Assembly (NCBI GenBank): GCA_017413025.1
Contig: JAFPVE010000002.1
Span: 1 to 45,987, forward strand
DNA: 45,987 bases
Reading direction: 5' to 3'
Origin: Acetobacter sp.
Lineage (GTDB): Bacteria > Pseudomonadota > Alphaproteobacteria > Acetobacterales > Acetobacteraceae
Under the pieces are notes generated by a model. That model did not search any database. It worked only from the letters and a program-made list of their open reading frames with translations, and had not been told where the DNA came from. Positions 1 through 9,999 of the stretch are shown in pieces; the first letter of the stretch is position 1; the number at the start of each line of letters is the position of its first letter. The position numbers were made by a program, and so were the translations under genes.

Positions 1-144
1 AAATACACGACGCCATAAATCAACATTCAATATTAAACTACCCCCAGAAGACTTACGCCAACCACGACTCAACCATACATCACACCACTCCCTCATACCC
101 TTACAAACATACTCACTGTCCGTATAAATCTTAATAAAACAACT
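1..144 (-). pseudogene. rnhA: rnhA (ribonuclease HI) remnant, N-terminus missing
   Basis: Reading the minus strand from 144 to the window edge gives 48 codons that match the middle of RNase HI: an IYTDSEYV segment (the Asp of TDS is one of the catalytic metal-binding acids), then a Trp-rich helix region and NVDLWRR, the family's NVDLWQRL motif. The first 60 or so residues, which should carry the first catalytic Asp and the Glu, are absent. The frame is closed by TAA at 145-147 and by another stop further upstream, where the TVP38 gene lies. No ATG precedes the TDS motif. The 3' end is outside the window. I read this as a 5'-truncated, non-functional copy; a functional RNase HI would have to be elsewhere. 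An assembly error at the contig edge is an alternative. Confidence 0.6.
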
Positions 145-175
145 TTAACTCTCTGAAATAGAGAAAATAGTAAGC

Positions 176-916
176 TTAAAAAACCTTTAAACCTTCATAC
201 AAAAATACCCGTTTAATACAAAAACAACGCCATAACCATGCACTTAAAATACTAGAAACAATGAATAACCCTCCCCCCATAACATATCGCCACTCACTTC
301 CTAACTGAACCCCAGAACCTAACAAAACTGTTACCATATTCTGCGGCAAAACACCAAGAAACGTTGCCACTACAAAAGGCATGACACGCATACTAGAAAC
401 TCCACCCAAAGAATTCAACAGTAAAGCCGACCCAACAGGTAATAATCGCAAAGTCAATATACTTAAAAAAGGTTGATTCGTAATAAATCGATCGAGCAAA
501 ATAAAACGCTCACCAAACCGAACACGTACCCAGCCACGTCCAATCCATCTTGCCCACAAAAAACCAATCAAACACCCAAAAACAGAGCCTATCATCATAA
601 TAATAAGCCCTATAATAACACCATAAGACAAACCCGCAGCAAAGCCAACAACTTGCCTCGGTAGACCAAAACTACACCATAACGCCACTACTCCAAAAAA
701 AAGAGCATACCCTAATATACCCCTCACAAATACCTCATATTCTAAAATACGCCACTTCTCCACATCATGACACACCCATAACCCTACACAAACTAATGCT
801 AATAACACGCAAAAACCTACAAAAAACTCCCTAAAATATACACTACGAAGTAATGAAAACATCATTTTAACAAAATATTCCTCTGCTATTTCCTCTGTTT
901 TTTGCTTTTGTTTCAC
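176..916 (-). CDS. TVP38/TMEM64 (VTT/DedA-like) family membrane protein
   Basis: Inner-membrane protein of 246 aa. It has a short cytoplasmic N-terminus and about five or six hydrophobic segments. Two stretches fit the VTT (SNARE-associated, PF09335) domain: a Gly-rich segment, GCLIGFLWARWIGRG (near residues 114-128), and LRLLPVGSALLLNSLGG followed by a helix with P and Q (VLPQNMV). Family members are linked to lipid scrambling or transport and membrane homeostasis, but no substrate is established here. It is divergent from leuA, with a 298-bp AT-rich gap between them. The RNase HI remnant begins about 30 bp after its stop on the same strand. Family membership is reasonably sure; the function is open. 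Confidence 0.8.
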   Translation of the reverse strand: MKQKQKTEEIAEEYFVKMMFSLLRSVYFREFFVGFCVLLALVCVGLWVCHDVEKWRILEYEVFVRGILGYALFFGVVALWCSFGLPRQVVGFAAGLSYGVIIGLIIMMIGSVFGCLIGFLWARWIGRGWVRVRFGERFILLDRFITNQPFLSILTLRLLPVGSALLLNSLGGVSSMRVMPFVVATFLGVLPQNMVTVLLGSGVQLGSEWRYVMGGGLFIVSSILSAWLWRCFCIKRVFLYEGLKVF

Positions 917-1146
917 ACGCTTATATCTTATCTCAAACGTATTTTTACGTTTTTTATTTTATACAAACAGTAATCAAATAATTGTCTCATCTTTTTCACC
1001 CTAATTTACTTCGCTCAAATTACCCTCTGCTTTCTCACCTTACTAAATTACCTAAAGAAGAATTATACATCTTAATTTCATTTCTGTTTTCTTTCTTTAA
1101 TATACTCATTATACTCAGTTACTACACTTAAGAGAATCACATATAC

Positions 1147-1175
1147 TTGCAAACCTAGAAAGTATAAAGTATTAG
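1147..1175 (+). promoter_or_regulatory. candidate sigma70 promoter for leuA
   Basis: TTGCAA (1147-1152) and TATTAG (1170-1175) are separated by 17 bp and lie about 40 bp before the leuA start. This is a consensus-like arrangement, but the region is so AT-rich that chance matches are common. I see no obvious leader peptide or attenuator in the 298-bp gap. Confidence 0.25.
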
Positions 1176-1214
1176 TATTGTCACACATTCCCATCAAGAT
1201 CTGGAAGACGCTTA

Positions 1215-2819
1215 ATGGCTTATCATTCTCCTTGTTTCACACATCCTTCTTTTGGCGACCTAACACCTGACCGTGTCATTATTTTTGATACGACTCTTCG
1301 CGATGGTGAACAATCTCCAGGATTTTCTATGAATCTTGCAGAAAAGTTGCGCATGGCTGAGGCTCTTGTATCTCTTGGCGTCGATGTTATTGAAGCAGGC
1401 TTTCCAGTTGCTTCAAAAGGAGATTTTGAGGCTGTTTCTCATATTGCACGTCATACCCGTGGATCTGTTATTTGTGCACTTGCGCGCAGTGGTAGTATAA
1501 AAGATATTACCGCCGCAGGAGAAGCCCTAGCCCCTGCTGAACGCAAGCGTATCCATACTTTCATTTCTACTTCTCCTTTACATATGAAATATAAGCTCCG
1601 TATGGAACCCAACACTGTCTTAGAGCTCATTACAGCAGGCAACAAGGCTGCACGACAATTGACAGACGATGTTGAATGGTCAGCAGAGGATGGATCCCGT
1701 ACAGAAGAGGACTTTCTCTGTCGATGTGTAGAAGCCGCTATCCGTGCTGGCGCGACAACCATTAATATTCCGGACACTGTAGGATATGCTACTCCTAAAG
1801 ATATGGAACATATTTTTTCCATGTTGCGAGATCGTGTACCTGGTGCCGATCATGTTATTTTTTCTGCACATAACCATAATGATCTTGGTCTAGGAGTTGC
1901 AAATACGCTTGCTTCTCTACATGGAGGAGCACGACAAGTTGAATGCACGATTAACGGGATCGGTGAACGAGCAGGAAATGCCGCTCTTGAGGAAATTGTT
2001 ATGGCTTTACGTACTCGCCATGATTGTTACCCTTATACCACAAATATTCATACACAGAAACTGCTAAAAGTCTCACGTATGTTGGCAACAATTACAAGTT
2101 TTGATGTACAGCCCAATAAAGCGATTGTAGGACGTAATGCTTTTGCCCATGAAAGCGGTATTCATCAAGATGGCATTATGAAAAATGCTGCCACATACGA
2201 AATCATGACTCCTGAAAGTGTTGGATGGTCACGCTCATCTCTCGTCATGGGAAAACATTCAGGGAGAGCTGCTTTCCGTGAAAAACTTAATGCTCTTGGA
2301 TATGATACTATAGACGAAACACGTTTTAATGATGCTTTTACCCGTTTTAAGGATCTTGCTGACCACAAAAAACTTATCTATGACGAAGATATTATTGCTT
2401 TAGTTGACGATGAAGTACGTAACCATGACCATATTCGTTTTGTGAGTATGTGTGTTAATACTGTTTCTGGTCACCCCTCCCATGTTCAACTAACCCTTTC
2501 TATTGATCAATGTGCCGTTGAAGTTACCGCAACAGGAAATGGTCCAATCGATGCAGCCTTTAATGCCTTACGTCAGGCCTTTGCCCATGAAGCACAACTT
2601 TTATTATTTTCCGTTGCAGCCATTACAGAGGGAACAGATGCACAAGCACGTACAACCGTTCGATTAGAAGAATCGGGTAAGCTTGTTGATGGTCAAGGCA
2701 CTGATGCTGATACAGTTGTTTCTGCTGTGCGCGCTTATGTACATGCGCTAAATAAACTTCTCATTAAACGTACACGTAAAAAGCCTAAAACTATAAGAGA
2801 GCGTGAAGGTAATATTTGA
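1215..2819 (+). CDS. leuA: 2-isopropylmalate synthase
   Basis: First committed enzyme of leucine biosynthesis: it condenses acetyl-CoA with 2-oxoisovalerate to give 2-isopropylmalate in the cytoplasm. The 534 aa match the usual length of the long bacterial form. The TIM-barrel starts with FDTTLRDGEQSPG (Asp25 region, metal and substrate site), and the metal-binding HxH is visible as SAHNHNDLG near residue 220. GIGERAGN and HESGIHQDG are also conserved. The C-terminal 120 residues or so form the allosteric leucine-binding domain, so feedback inhibition is expected. The ATG is preceded by GGAAG with a 7-nt spacing. It stands alone, followed by the mre block on the same strand after 160 bp. Confidence 0.95.
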   Translation: MAYHSPCFTHPSFGDLTPDRVIIFDTTLRDGEQSPGFSMNLAEKLRMAEALVSLGVDVIEAGFPVASKGDFEAVSHIARHTRGSVICALARSGSIKDITAAGEALAPAERKRIHTFISTSPLHMKYKLRMEPNTVLELITAGNKAARQLTDDVEWSAEDGSRTEEDFLCRCVEAAIRAGATTINIPDTVGYATPKDMEHIFSMLRDRVPGADHVIFSAHNHNDLGLGVANTLASLHGGARQVECTINGIGERAGNAALEEIVMALRTRHDCYPYTTNIHTQKLLKVSRMLATITSFDVQPNKAIVGRNAFAHESGIHQDGIMKNAATYEIMTPESVGWSRSSLVMGKHSGRAAFREKLNALGYDTIDETRFNDAFTRFKDLADHKKLIYDEDIIALVDDEVRNHDHIRFVSMCVNTVSGHPSHVQLTLSIDQCAVEVTATGNGPIDAAFNALRQAFAHEAQLLLFSVAAITEGTDAQARTTVRLEESGKLVDGQGTDADTVVSAVRAYVHALNKLLIKRTRKKPKTIREREGNI

Positions 2820-2970
2820 GTCATATCTCACACCCAACAATATTTCGTGCTTAATTTGGTTATATCTTTTCTTCATGAATGAGATACTTTTTAAGTATTT
2901 TTGAGAAATGACAACTTAATATCTTTATACTTCCGTTTTCTATATCATTTTTACTATTTTTTTGAATTAG

Positions 2971-4026
<1,056 letters not shown>

Positions 4027-4096
4027 AGTTATGCATGTAATGTGTTAACATAAATTCCAACGATTTACAAAAGCATGCAGAAAGGATTAGCATTCT

Positions 4097-5026
4097 ATGC
4101 TTCCGTTTTCTGTCCAGACGAAACAATTCCTGAACAGGCTAACATTTTTAACGCTGTTACTTCTTTCTGTAGGTATCATTATCATTGGTCAGTTCGATAA
4201 GTCACTTACTAACAAGTTTCGTATGGCTGTTATCAGTAGTCTCATGCCCTTATGGAATATAGCACTACATATTCAAACTGACACCAACGCGTTTCTTGTT
4301 AATTTTAAGGAAATACACCGCCTCACAGATGAAAATCGTCAACTCCAAATTGAAAATACGAATTTACGTCAATGGTATGATGTTGCTGTTTCTCTTGCAC
4401 GAGAAAATCGAGTTCTTAAAACAGAACTCCACTGGAACCCAGAACCCAGTCCTAGCTTCGTTACAAGCCGTGTTATAGCAGACAGAAGAGACATTTATAC
4501 ACGCACCGTTTTATTAATGCGTGGAACAAAAAGTAATATTCACCTCAACGATCTTGCCCTCACGCCCAATGGTCTTGTCGGACGTATCACAGAAATTGGA
4601 CCTCACATAGCACGAGTTTTACTCATTACAGACTCATCAAGCCGTATACCTGTCGAACTTGAAACAAGCCACGTCCCTGCTATTATGGTAGGTAACAATA
4701 CCTCATTACCTCGTCTCCTTTATTATCCTCAAAACGTCCATCCTATTGAAGGAGAACGCGTTGTTACATTAAATCAAGATAGTTCTTTTCCAACAGGTAT
4801 TCCTATTGGTACCGTACATTACCAACACCCAGAACAGCCTACCATCTGTCCATTTGCACACCTTGAACATCTCGCAATATTACGTGTTTTTGATTTTCAT
4901 CAACAACCTGAAATACTATCTAAGACACTCACACCTAAATTATCAAAATACGTCCCTTCTACCCCATCCCGTCAATTGTTTATAACATCTATCAAGAATG
5001 TGTTCTTCAAAAAACAAGAGAGATAA
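4097..5026 (+). CDS. mreC: rod shape-determining protein MreC
   Basis: Bitopic inner-membrane protein that activates PBP2-RodA and links MreB filaments to periplasmic synthesis. The 309 aa carry a cytoplasmic N-terminus, one transmembrane helix (about residues 15-31), a coiled coil rich in E, N and L (about 70-110), and then the beta-domain with conserved VIADRR, NGLVGRI and LLITDSSSRIPV. The ATG follows AAGGA. It ends 2 bp before the mreD start, which suggests translational coupling. Confidence 0.95.
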   Translation: MLPFSVQTKQFLNRLTFLTLLLLSVGIIIIGQFDKSLTNKFRMAVISSLMPLWNIALHIQTDTNAFLVNFKEIHRLTDENRQLQIENTNLRQWYDVAVSLARENRVLKTELHWNPEPSPSFVTSRVIADRRDIYTRTVLLMRGTKSNIHLNDLALTPNGLVGRITEIGPHIARVLLITDSSSRIPVELETSHVPAIMVGNNTSLPRLLYYPQNVHPIEGERVVTLNQDSSFPTGIPIGTVHYQHPEQPTICPFAHLEHLAILRVFDFHQQPEILSKTLTPKLSKYVPSTPSRQLFITSIKNVFFKKQER

Positions 5027-5028
5027 TT

Positions 5029-5604
5029 TTGAAAATGTCCTCTCTTTTTCTTCATAATTCATTACCAGACAAAAATAGATCTCCATCATTTTGGCAACAA
5101 CTAGACAAAATAGCACGCCATATGTTGCCAACGCTCTTTGCTTTATTAACAATTATCTTCCTTTCTTCTCCATTACCTATTCCAGGTTCAACAGAACTCT
5201 TATCTGCTACCATTATAAACACGGTCTTTTTTTGGTCTCTATGGCGTCCATCTGGTATGCCTGTATTGAATGTTTTTTTAATCGGAATATTCATGGATCT
5301 TACAGGATCTGCACCATTAGGCATCAATACATTAACACTTCTTTTAATGTACGGAGTTGTAGATTATTATCGTTTCTATTTGATACGATTTCGTTTCGTC
5401 ATTATATGGTGTATAATCAGCTTAATCGGATTATCTATAGCCATCATGCAATGGCTATTAACATGTTTACTCCGTTTCTATATTTTTAATCCCATTCCCA
5501 TTCTTTTTGAAGCATCTCTTTGTACAGGAATTTATCCATTATTTTCTACGGTTTGCTCTCAAATACTTTATTTTTTTGATAAAAACTACGAAACACTTGA
5601 TTAG
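5029..5604 (+). CDS. mreD: rod shape-determining protein MreD
   Basis: Small polytopic inner-membrane partner of MreC. It has 191 aa and about five hydrophobic segments after an N-terminal cytoplasmic stretch. The segment GIFMDLTGSAPLGINTL is the family hallmark (FxxGLxxDxxxxxPLG type). The start is uncertain: TTG at 5029 has GAGAG at a good distance, and an in-frame ATG follows two codons later at 5035. It sits between mreC and the PBP2 gene in the elongasome block. Confidence 0.88.
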   Translation: MKMSSLFLHNSLPDKNRSPSFWQQLDKIARHMLPTLFALLTIIFLSSPLPIPGSTELLSATIINTVFFWSLWRPSGMPVLNVFLIGIFMDLTGSAPLGINTLTLLLMYGVVDYYRFYLIRFRFVIIWCIISLIGLSIAIMQWLLTCLLRFYIFNPIPILFEASLCTGIYPLFSTVCSQILYFFDKNYETLD

Positions 5605-5633
5605 ATTCCCTATTTTGATAACATACGTAATTA

Positions 5634-7499
5634 GTGAATAACAAAGGTTTCTTTTCCGTGCCCATACATCATCAAAATCAAAAAAATCTTACATGGTGTG
5701 TTTTTACACGAAGAGCTTTGTTTTTGATGACTTTACAAGTGGCTGCATTAGGAGAACTAGGACATCAATTGTACCGTCTTCAAGTTAGAAACGGTAAGTA
5801 TTACGCCCGTATGGCAGCTAAAAATTATATCCGCAAAAGGCTTATAACACCTACACGCGGTCTTATTACAGACCGAAACGATTTTATTTTAGCAGATAAT
5901 AAAGAAAATTGGCGTGCTTTGATCTTACCCGAAGAAACAACAGATGCTGTAGCAACGATCAAACGTTTTTCTTCTATTATCCCTCTTGATGAGTATGCAC
6001 TTAATCGTATTAGACGCGAAATACGGCATAAACGTCCTTTTGTCCCTATTATGTTACGTGATTTCCTCACTTGGGACGAAATGGCACGTATTGAATTTAA
6101 TACCCCATATCTTCCAGGTGTTCTTATTGATGTTGGTACACACCGATTTTATCCAGAAGGTGCCGCGCTGTCTCACATCGTTGGCTATGTTGCGCCACCC
6201 AACAGCAAAGATATCGCGCATTCTGCTTTACTTTCTCTACCTGGAATGCGAATCGGTCGTTCTGGCATTGAACAAAGCCAAGATGAGCTACTTCGTGGCA
6301 CTGCTGGCTCTGTCGAAATGGAAGTCAACGCTGTAGGTCGTATTATATCTGAAATCAATCGTGTAGAAGGCACCAGTGGTAAGAAAATCTGCCTCACAAT
6401 TGATCACAATCTTCAACAAAAAGTCATACACCATATTGGACAACAGATAGCTTCTGCTGTAATCCTTAATTGTTGCACCGGAGAGGTACTTGCAATGGTG
6501 AGTACCCCTTCTTTTGATCCTTCATTATTTGATAATGGTGTTAGCCACGAGCAATGGATCGCATGGATAAATGATCAACATACTCCTCTTGTTAATAAAG
6601 CCGTTTCTGGAGTATATCCGCCCGGATCAACATTTAAGCCAGCTGTTGCTATGGCGGCTTTAGAATCTGGAATTTTTTCAACAACAGATAGAGTTTTTTG
6701 TTCTGGTCATATTGATATCGGGGGTACACGTTTCCATTGTTGGTCCAGAACAGGTCATGGCTCTGTCGACCTTCATTTAGCATTAAAATACTCTTGCGAT
6801 GTTTACTTTTATGAAGTTGCTCGCCGCATTGGTATGAATCGTATCGCTCAAACAGCACACCGTTTTGGTCTTGGTGTCTCTCTTGGTATTGAACTTCCTC
6901 ATACAAGAACAGGAATGATTCCAACTCCTGCGTGGAGACGTGCGCATCACCATCACTGGAATCTTGGCGATACTATCGTAAGTGGTATCGGACAAGGATT
7001 TGTACAAGTTACCCCCCTACAACTTGCCACTTATACAGCCCGTATTGCAACAGGACGTGCAATTGAACCTCGACTTGTCCGGGCTATTAATGGTATAGAG
7101 ACACCCGCTATGCAAAATAGTTATTGGCCTACACTCAACATGCATCCTCCTTTTCTTAAAGCTCTTCGTGAGGGTATGTTTGCAGTTGTCAATGAACCAC
7201 ATGGTACAGCCCCTCAAGCCAGACTGAATTTACCTAATATCGCTTTAGCTGGGAAAACAGGTTCGGCTCAAGTACGTCGTATTTCTCGTGCCTTACGTGA
7301 AAGTGGTCATTTCAATTCGGCTAATCTTCCATGGGAATACCGTCCTCATGCGTTGTTTATTTGTTTTGCCCCTTATAGTGCACCTCGTTATGCAGTAGCT
7401 GTCGTCGTCGAACATGGAAATGCGGGTGCTGAGTGCGCTGCTCCTTTAGCACGTAACATTATGTACGACACATTACTACACAGTACTCTTAAAATATAA
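5634..7499 (+). CDS. mrdA: penicillin-binding protein 2 (elongasome transpeptidase)
   Basis: Monofunctional class B PBP that cross-links lateral-wall peptidoglycan with RodA as its glycosyltransferase partner. It has 621 aa: one N-terminal membrane anchor (about residues 25-45), a pedestal domain, and a C-terminal transpeptidase domain. All three active-site motifs are present: SxxK as S332-T-F-K335 (in PPGSTFKP), SxD as S387-C-D389 (in KYSCDVYF) and KTG at 541-543 (GKTGSAQ). The start is GTG; no ATG fits the expected N-terminus better. It lies 29 bp after mreD and 20 bp before rodA. Confidence 0.95.
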   Translation: MNNKGFFSVPIHHQNQKNLTWCVFTRRALFLMTLQVAALGELGHQLYRLQVRNGKYYARMAAKNYIRKRLITPTRGLITDRNDFILADNKENWRALILPEETTDAVATIKRFSSIIPLDEYALNRIRREIRHKRPFVPIMLRDFLTWDEMARIEFNTPYLPGVLIDVGTHRFYPEGAALSHIVGYVAPPNSKDIAHSALLSLPGMRIGRSGIEQSQDELLRGTAGSVEMEVNAVGRIISEINRVEGTSGKKICLTIDHNLQQKVIHHIGQQIASAVILNCCTGEVLAMVSTPSFDPSLFDNGVSHEQWIAWINDQHTPLVNKAVSGVYPPGSTFKPAVAMAALESGIFSTTDRVFCSGHIDIGGTRFHCWSRTGHGSVDLHLALKYSCDVYFYEVARRIGMNRIAQTAHRFGLGVSLGIELPHTRTGMIPTPAWRRAHHHHWNLGDTIVSGIGQGFVQVTPLQLATYTARIATGRAIEPRLVRAINGIETPAMQNSYWPTLNMHPPFLKALREGMFAVVNEPHGTAPQARLNLPNIALAGKTGSAQVRRISRALRESGHFNSANLPWEYRPHALFICFAPYSAPRYAVAVVVEHGNAGAECAAPLARNIMYDTLLHSTLKI

Positions 7500-7519
7500 C
7501 AAACATATGGTAAGGATCA

Positions 7520-8665
7520 TTGAATAATTCAACCAAATTTTATAAACGTTTATTCCTTATCAAACCTGAGTCTTATTTCCTTACCAAGGTACGACGTATT
7601 AATTGGCTTTATGTCGTTCTTATTTTTTTGTTAGCAAGTATAGGATATATCACCCTTTATTCTGTTACAGGAGGTATATCTTCCCATTTCGCCACACCTC
7701 AAGCCATCCGTTTTGCTGTCGGAGTTGTTGTAATGATTACCACTGCACTCCTACCTCAACACATTATTAAAGCTATAGCTGCCCCTTTATATATCCTTTC
7801 TATCCTATTACTCGTTGCAGTACTCTTTAAAGGGCATGTTGGTAAAGGAGCTGAACGTTGGCTTATTATTTGTGGCGTACAAATCCAACCTTCAGAATTT
7901 GCTAAAATTGCCCTCATACTCGCCTTATCAAAATGGTTTTCTCGTATCGATTATAAACAAATTGGTAATCCGCTTTGGCTCATTCCTCCCGCTACCATGG
8001 TCATCCTTCCTGTATTGCTTATCCTAAAAGAACCTAATCTAGGCACAGCCGTTATTATTGGTGGTATTGGCGCATCACTTTTCTTCGTCTCTGGTATGCG
8101 TTTATGGCTTATTGCTCTATTACTCCTTCCCACACCTGCCTTACTTCAATTTGGATACGCACATTTACACGATTATCAACGCGCACGTATAAAAACCTTC
8201 CTCCACCCCAATAACGACCCTCTTGGTGCTGGTTATAATATCATTCAATCCAAAATTGCTTTAGGATCAGGAGGTATGTGGGGACAAGGATATATGAATG
8301 GTTCACAAGTACAACTTAATTTTCTCCCAGAAAAACAAACTGATTTTATTTTTACCGTGATTGCTGAAGAATGGGGATTTATCGGTGCAATCACAGTTAT
8401 TAGTTTATTACTTCTCATTATTCTAGGTGGTATGATAATAGCCATATTGTGTCGAAACCAATTTAGTAGATTATTAGCTCTTGGTATCAGTATGAATTTT
8501 TTTTTCTATTGCCTCGTTAATTTATCTATGGTAATGGGACTTATACCTGTTGGAGGCGTGCCTTTACCTCTTGTTTCCTATGGTGGGTCGTCTCTTCTAG
8601 CGGTCATGTTTGGCTTTGGTTTACTCATGTCCGCTTGGATACACCGTTATACTGACTATGAATAA
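7520..8665 (+). CDS. mrdB: rod shape-determining peptidoglycan glycosyltransferase RodA
   Basis: SEDS-family polymerase that extends glycan strands from lipid II during elongation. It has 381 aa with about ten transmembrane helices. Family motifs include KGAERWL, QPSEFAKI, LKEPNLGTA, the long loop with NDPLGAGYNIIQS, FLPEKQTDFIF and the C-terminal VGGVPLPLVSYGGSS. The start is TTG at 7520, preceded by TAAGGA at a good spacing; the nearby ATG at 7507 is in another frame. It is the last gene of the elongasome block. No clear terminator separates it from the RND genes 128 bp downstream. Confidence 0.95.
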   Translation: MNNSTKFYKRLFLIKPESYFLTKVRRINWLYVVLIFLLASIGYITLYSVTGGISSHFATPQAIRFAVGVVVMITTALLPQHIIKAIAAPLYILSILLLVAVLFKGHVGKGAERWLIICGVQIQPSEFAKIALILALSKWFSRIDYKQIGNPLWLIPPATMVILPVLLILKEPNLGTAVIIGGIGASLFFVSGMRLWLIALLLLPTPALLQFGYAHLHDYQRARIKTFLHPNNDPLGAGYNIIQSKIALGSGGMWGQGYMNGSQVQLNFLPEKQTDFIFTVIAEEWGFIGAITVISLLLLIILGGMIIAILCRNQFSRLLALGISMNFFFYCLVNLSMVMGLIPVGGVPLPLVSYGGSSLLAVMFGFGLLMSAWIHRYTDYE

Positions 8666-8793
8666 ATTTACCTATAAAGACAATATTATCTCTTTATTTC
8701 TTAATTTTGATTCGTGCTTTAAGAGAATTTTATCTACCTGGGTAGCATTAGTTAACATTATTTGTTATCAACAAAAATCAACAATAAACTACA

Positions 8794-9948
8794 TTGGTCA
8801 TAACTCTAGTGTCTCTTACTAGTGTATCTTACACAACCTTATTGTCTATCATTACTCTCCTCATTCTCGAAGGATGTAAACGTCACAAGCCTCCTCCTTA
8901 TCCAATACCAGTACAGCCTGTAGACGTACTTACTCTACAACCTCAAAAGATAATAATCCACACTAATTTACCTGGACGAACAAACGCCATTGAAATTGCT
9001 CATATACGTCCTCAAGTTACTGGTATTATTCAAAAACGTTTCTTTATTGAAGGTTCAGATGTTACCGCAGGTCAACAACTTTATCAAATCGATCCATCAC
9101 GTTACCAAGCAGCCTATCAATCTGCCCAAGGAGAATTACTCCAAGCAAAAGCATTAGAAAAAACAGCTCTTGCAAAAGTCATGCGCTACCGTAACCTCAT
9201 ACAGGATCACGCAGTTAGTAAGCAAGACTTAGATGATGCCATAGCAACAGAAAGACAAGATAGAGGACAAATTTTAACGGCTAAAGGACAACTCAAAAAA
9301 GCCGAGATTGACCTTACCTACGCTCGTGTTCCTGCGCCTATTTCTGGTCGCATTGGTCGTACATTAGTCACAGTAGGATCGCTTGTCACAGCTAACCAAA
9401 ACAATGATCTTGCCGTTATCACGCGATTAGACCCTATCTATGTCGATGTTAACATGCCTATTGTAACCTTATTCCGTCTACGACAAGAAGTCGCCAATGG
9501 TCTTATTCACCCTAGACCTGATGGAAAAGTACCTGTTACACTAACAATGGATGACGGTGCTCACTATAAAGAGACAGGTGCACTAGCCCTGTCAGAAGTC
9601 AACGTTAATACTTCTACTTCAACAGTCGTTGTCCGTGCCATTATGCCAAACCCAAAAAAAATATTGCTCCCGGGCATGTATGTTCACGCCCAACTCGATG
9701 AAGGAACAATTCCCAAAGCACTCTTGATTCCTTTAGAAGCTGTTACCCGCAACACCCATGGCGATCCACAAGTGTGGGTCGTACAGCCTAATAATACAAT
9801 AGCCCTACGTAAAATTAAAGTAGGACAAATTATCAATAACTGTTGGCTTGTTACCGATGGATTAAAATTTGGCGAGCGTATCGTTATTCATGGCATACAA
9901 AAAATCTCCCCAGGGGTAAAAGTATCTCCTCATGACATCACACATTAA
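8794..9948 (+). CDS. RND efflux periplasmic adaptor (AcrA/MexA-type membrane fusion lipoprotein)
   Basis: Membrane fusion protein that bridges the inner-membrane RND pump and the outer-membrane channel. It has 384 aa and starts with a hydrophobic signal ending in a lipobox-like LEGC, so it is probably a periplasmic lipoprotein anchored through that Cys. Then come a proline-rich linker, the biotinyl-lipoyl half-motif (RPQVTGIIQKRFFIEGSDV), a coiled-coil hairpin rich in A, Q and K (about residues 105-170), the second lipoyl half (APISGRIGRTLVTVGSLV) and the beta-barrel. The start is TTG at 8794 or GTG at 8809, with no strong ribosome-binding site. It begins an apparent three-gene pump operon with no regulator gene next to it. 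Confidence 0.9.
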   Translation: MVITLVSLTSVSYTTLLSIITLLILEGCKRHKPPPYPIPVQPVDVLTLQPQKIIIHTNLPGRTNAIEIAHIRPQVTGIIQKRFFIEGSDVTAGQQLYQIDPSRYQAAYQSAQGELLQAKALEKTALAKVMRYRNLIQDHAVSKQDLDDAIATERQDRGQILTAKGQLKKAEIDLTYARVPAPISGRIGRTLVTVGSLVTANQNNDLAVITRLDPIYVDVNMPIVTLFRLRQEVANGLIHPRPDGKVPVTLTMDDGAHYKETGALALSEVNVNTSTSTVVVRAIMPNPKKILLPGMYVHAQLDEGTIPKALLIPLEAVTRNTHGDPQVWVVQPNNTIALRKIKVGQIINNCWLVTDGLKFGERIVIHGIQKISPGVKVSPHDITH

Positions 9949-9999
9949 TTGATACCTTTTCAGACAATGCTTTCTACTCACAACAAATAATAACTTTTT

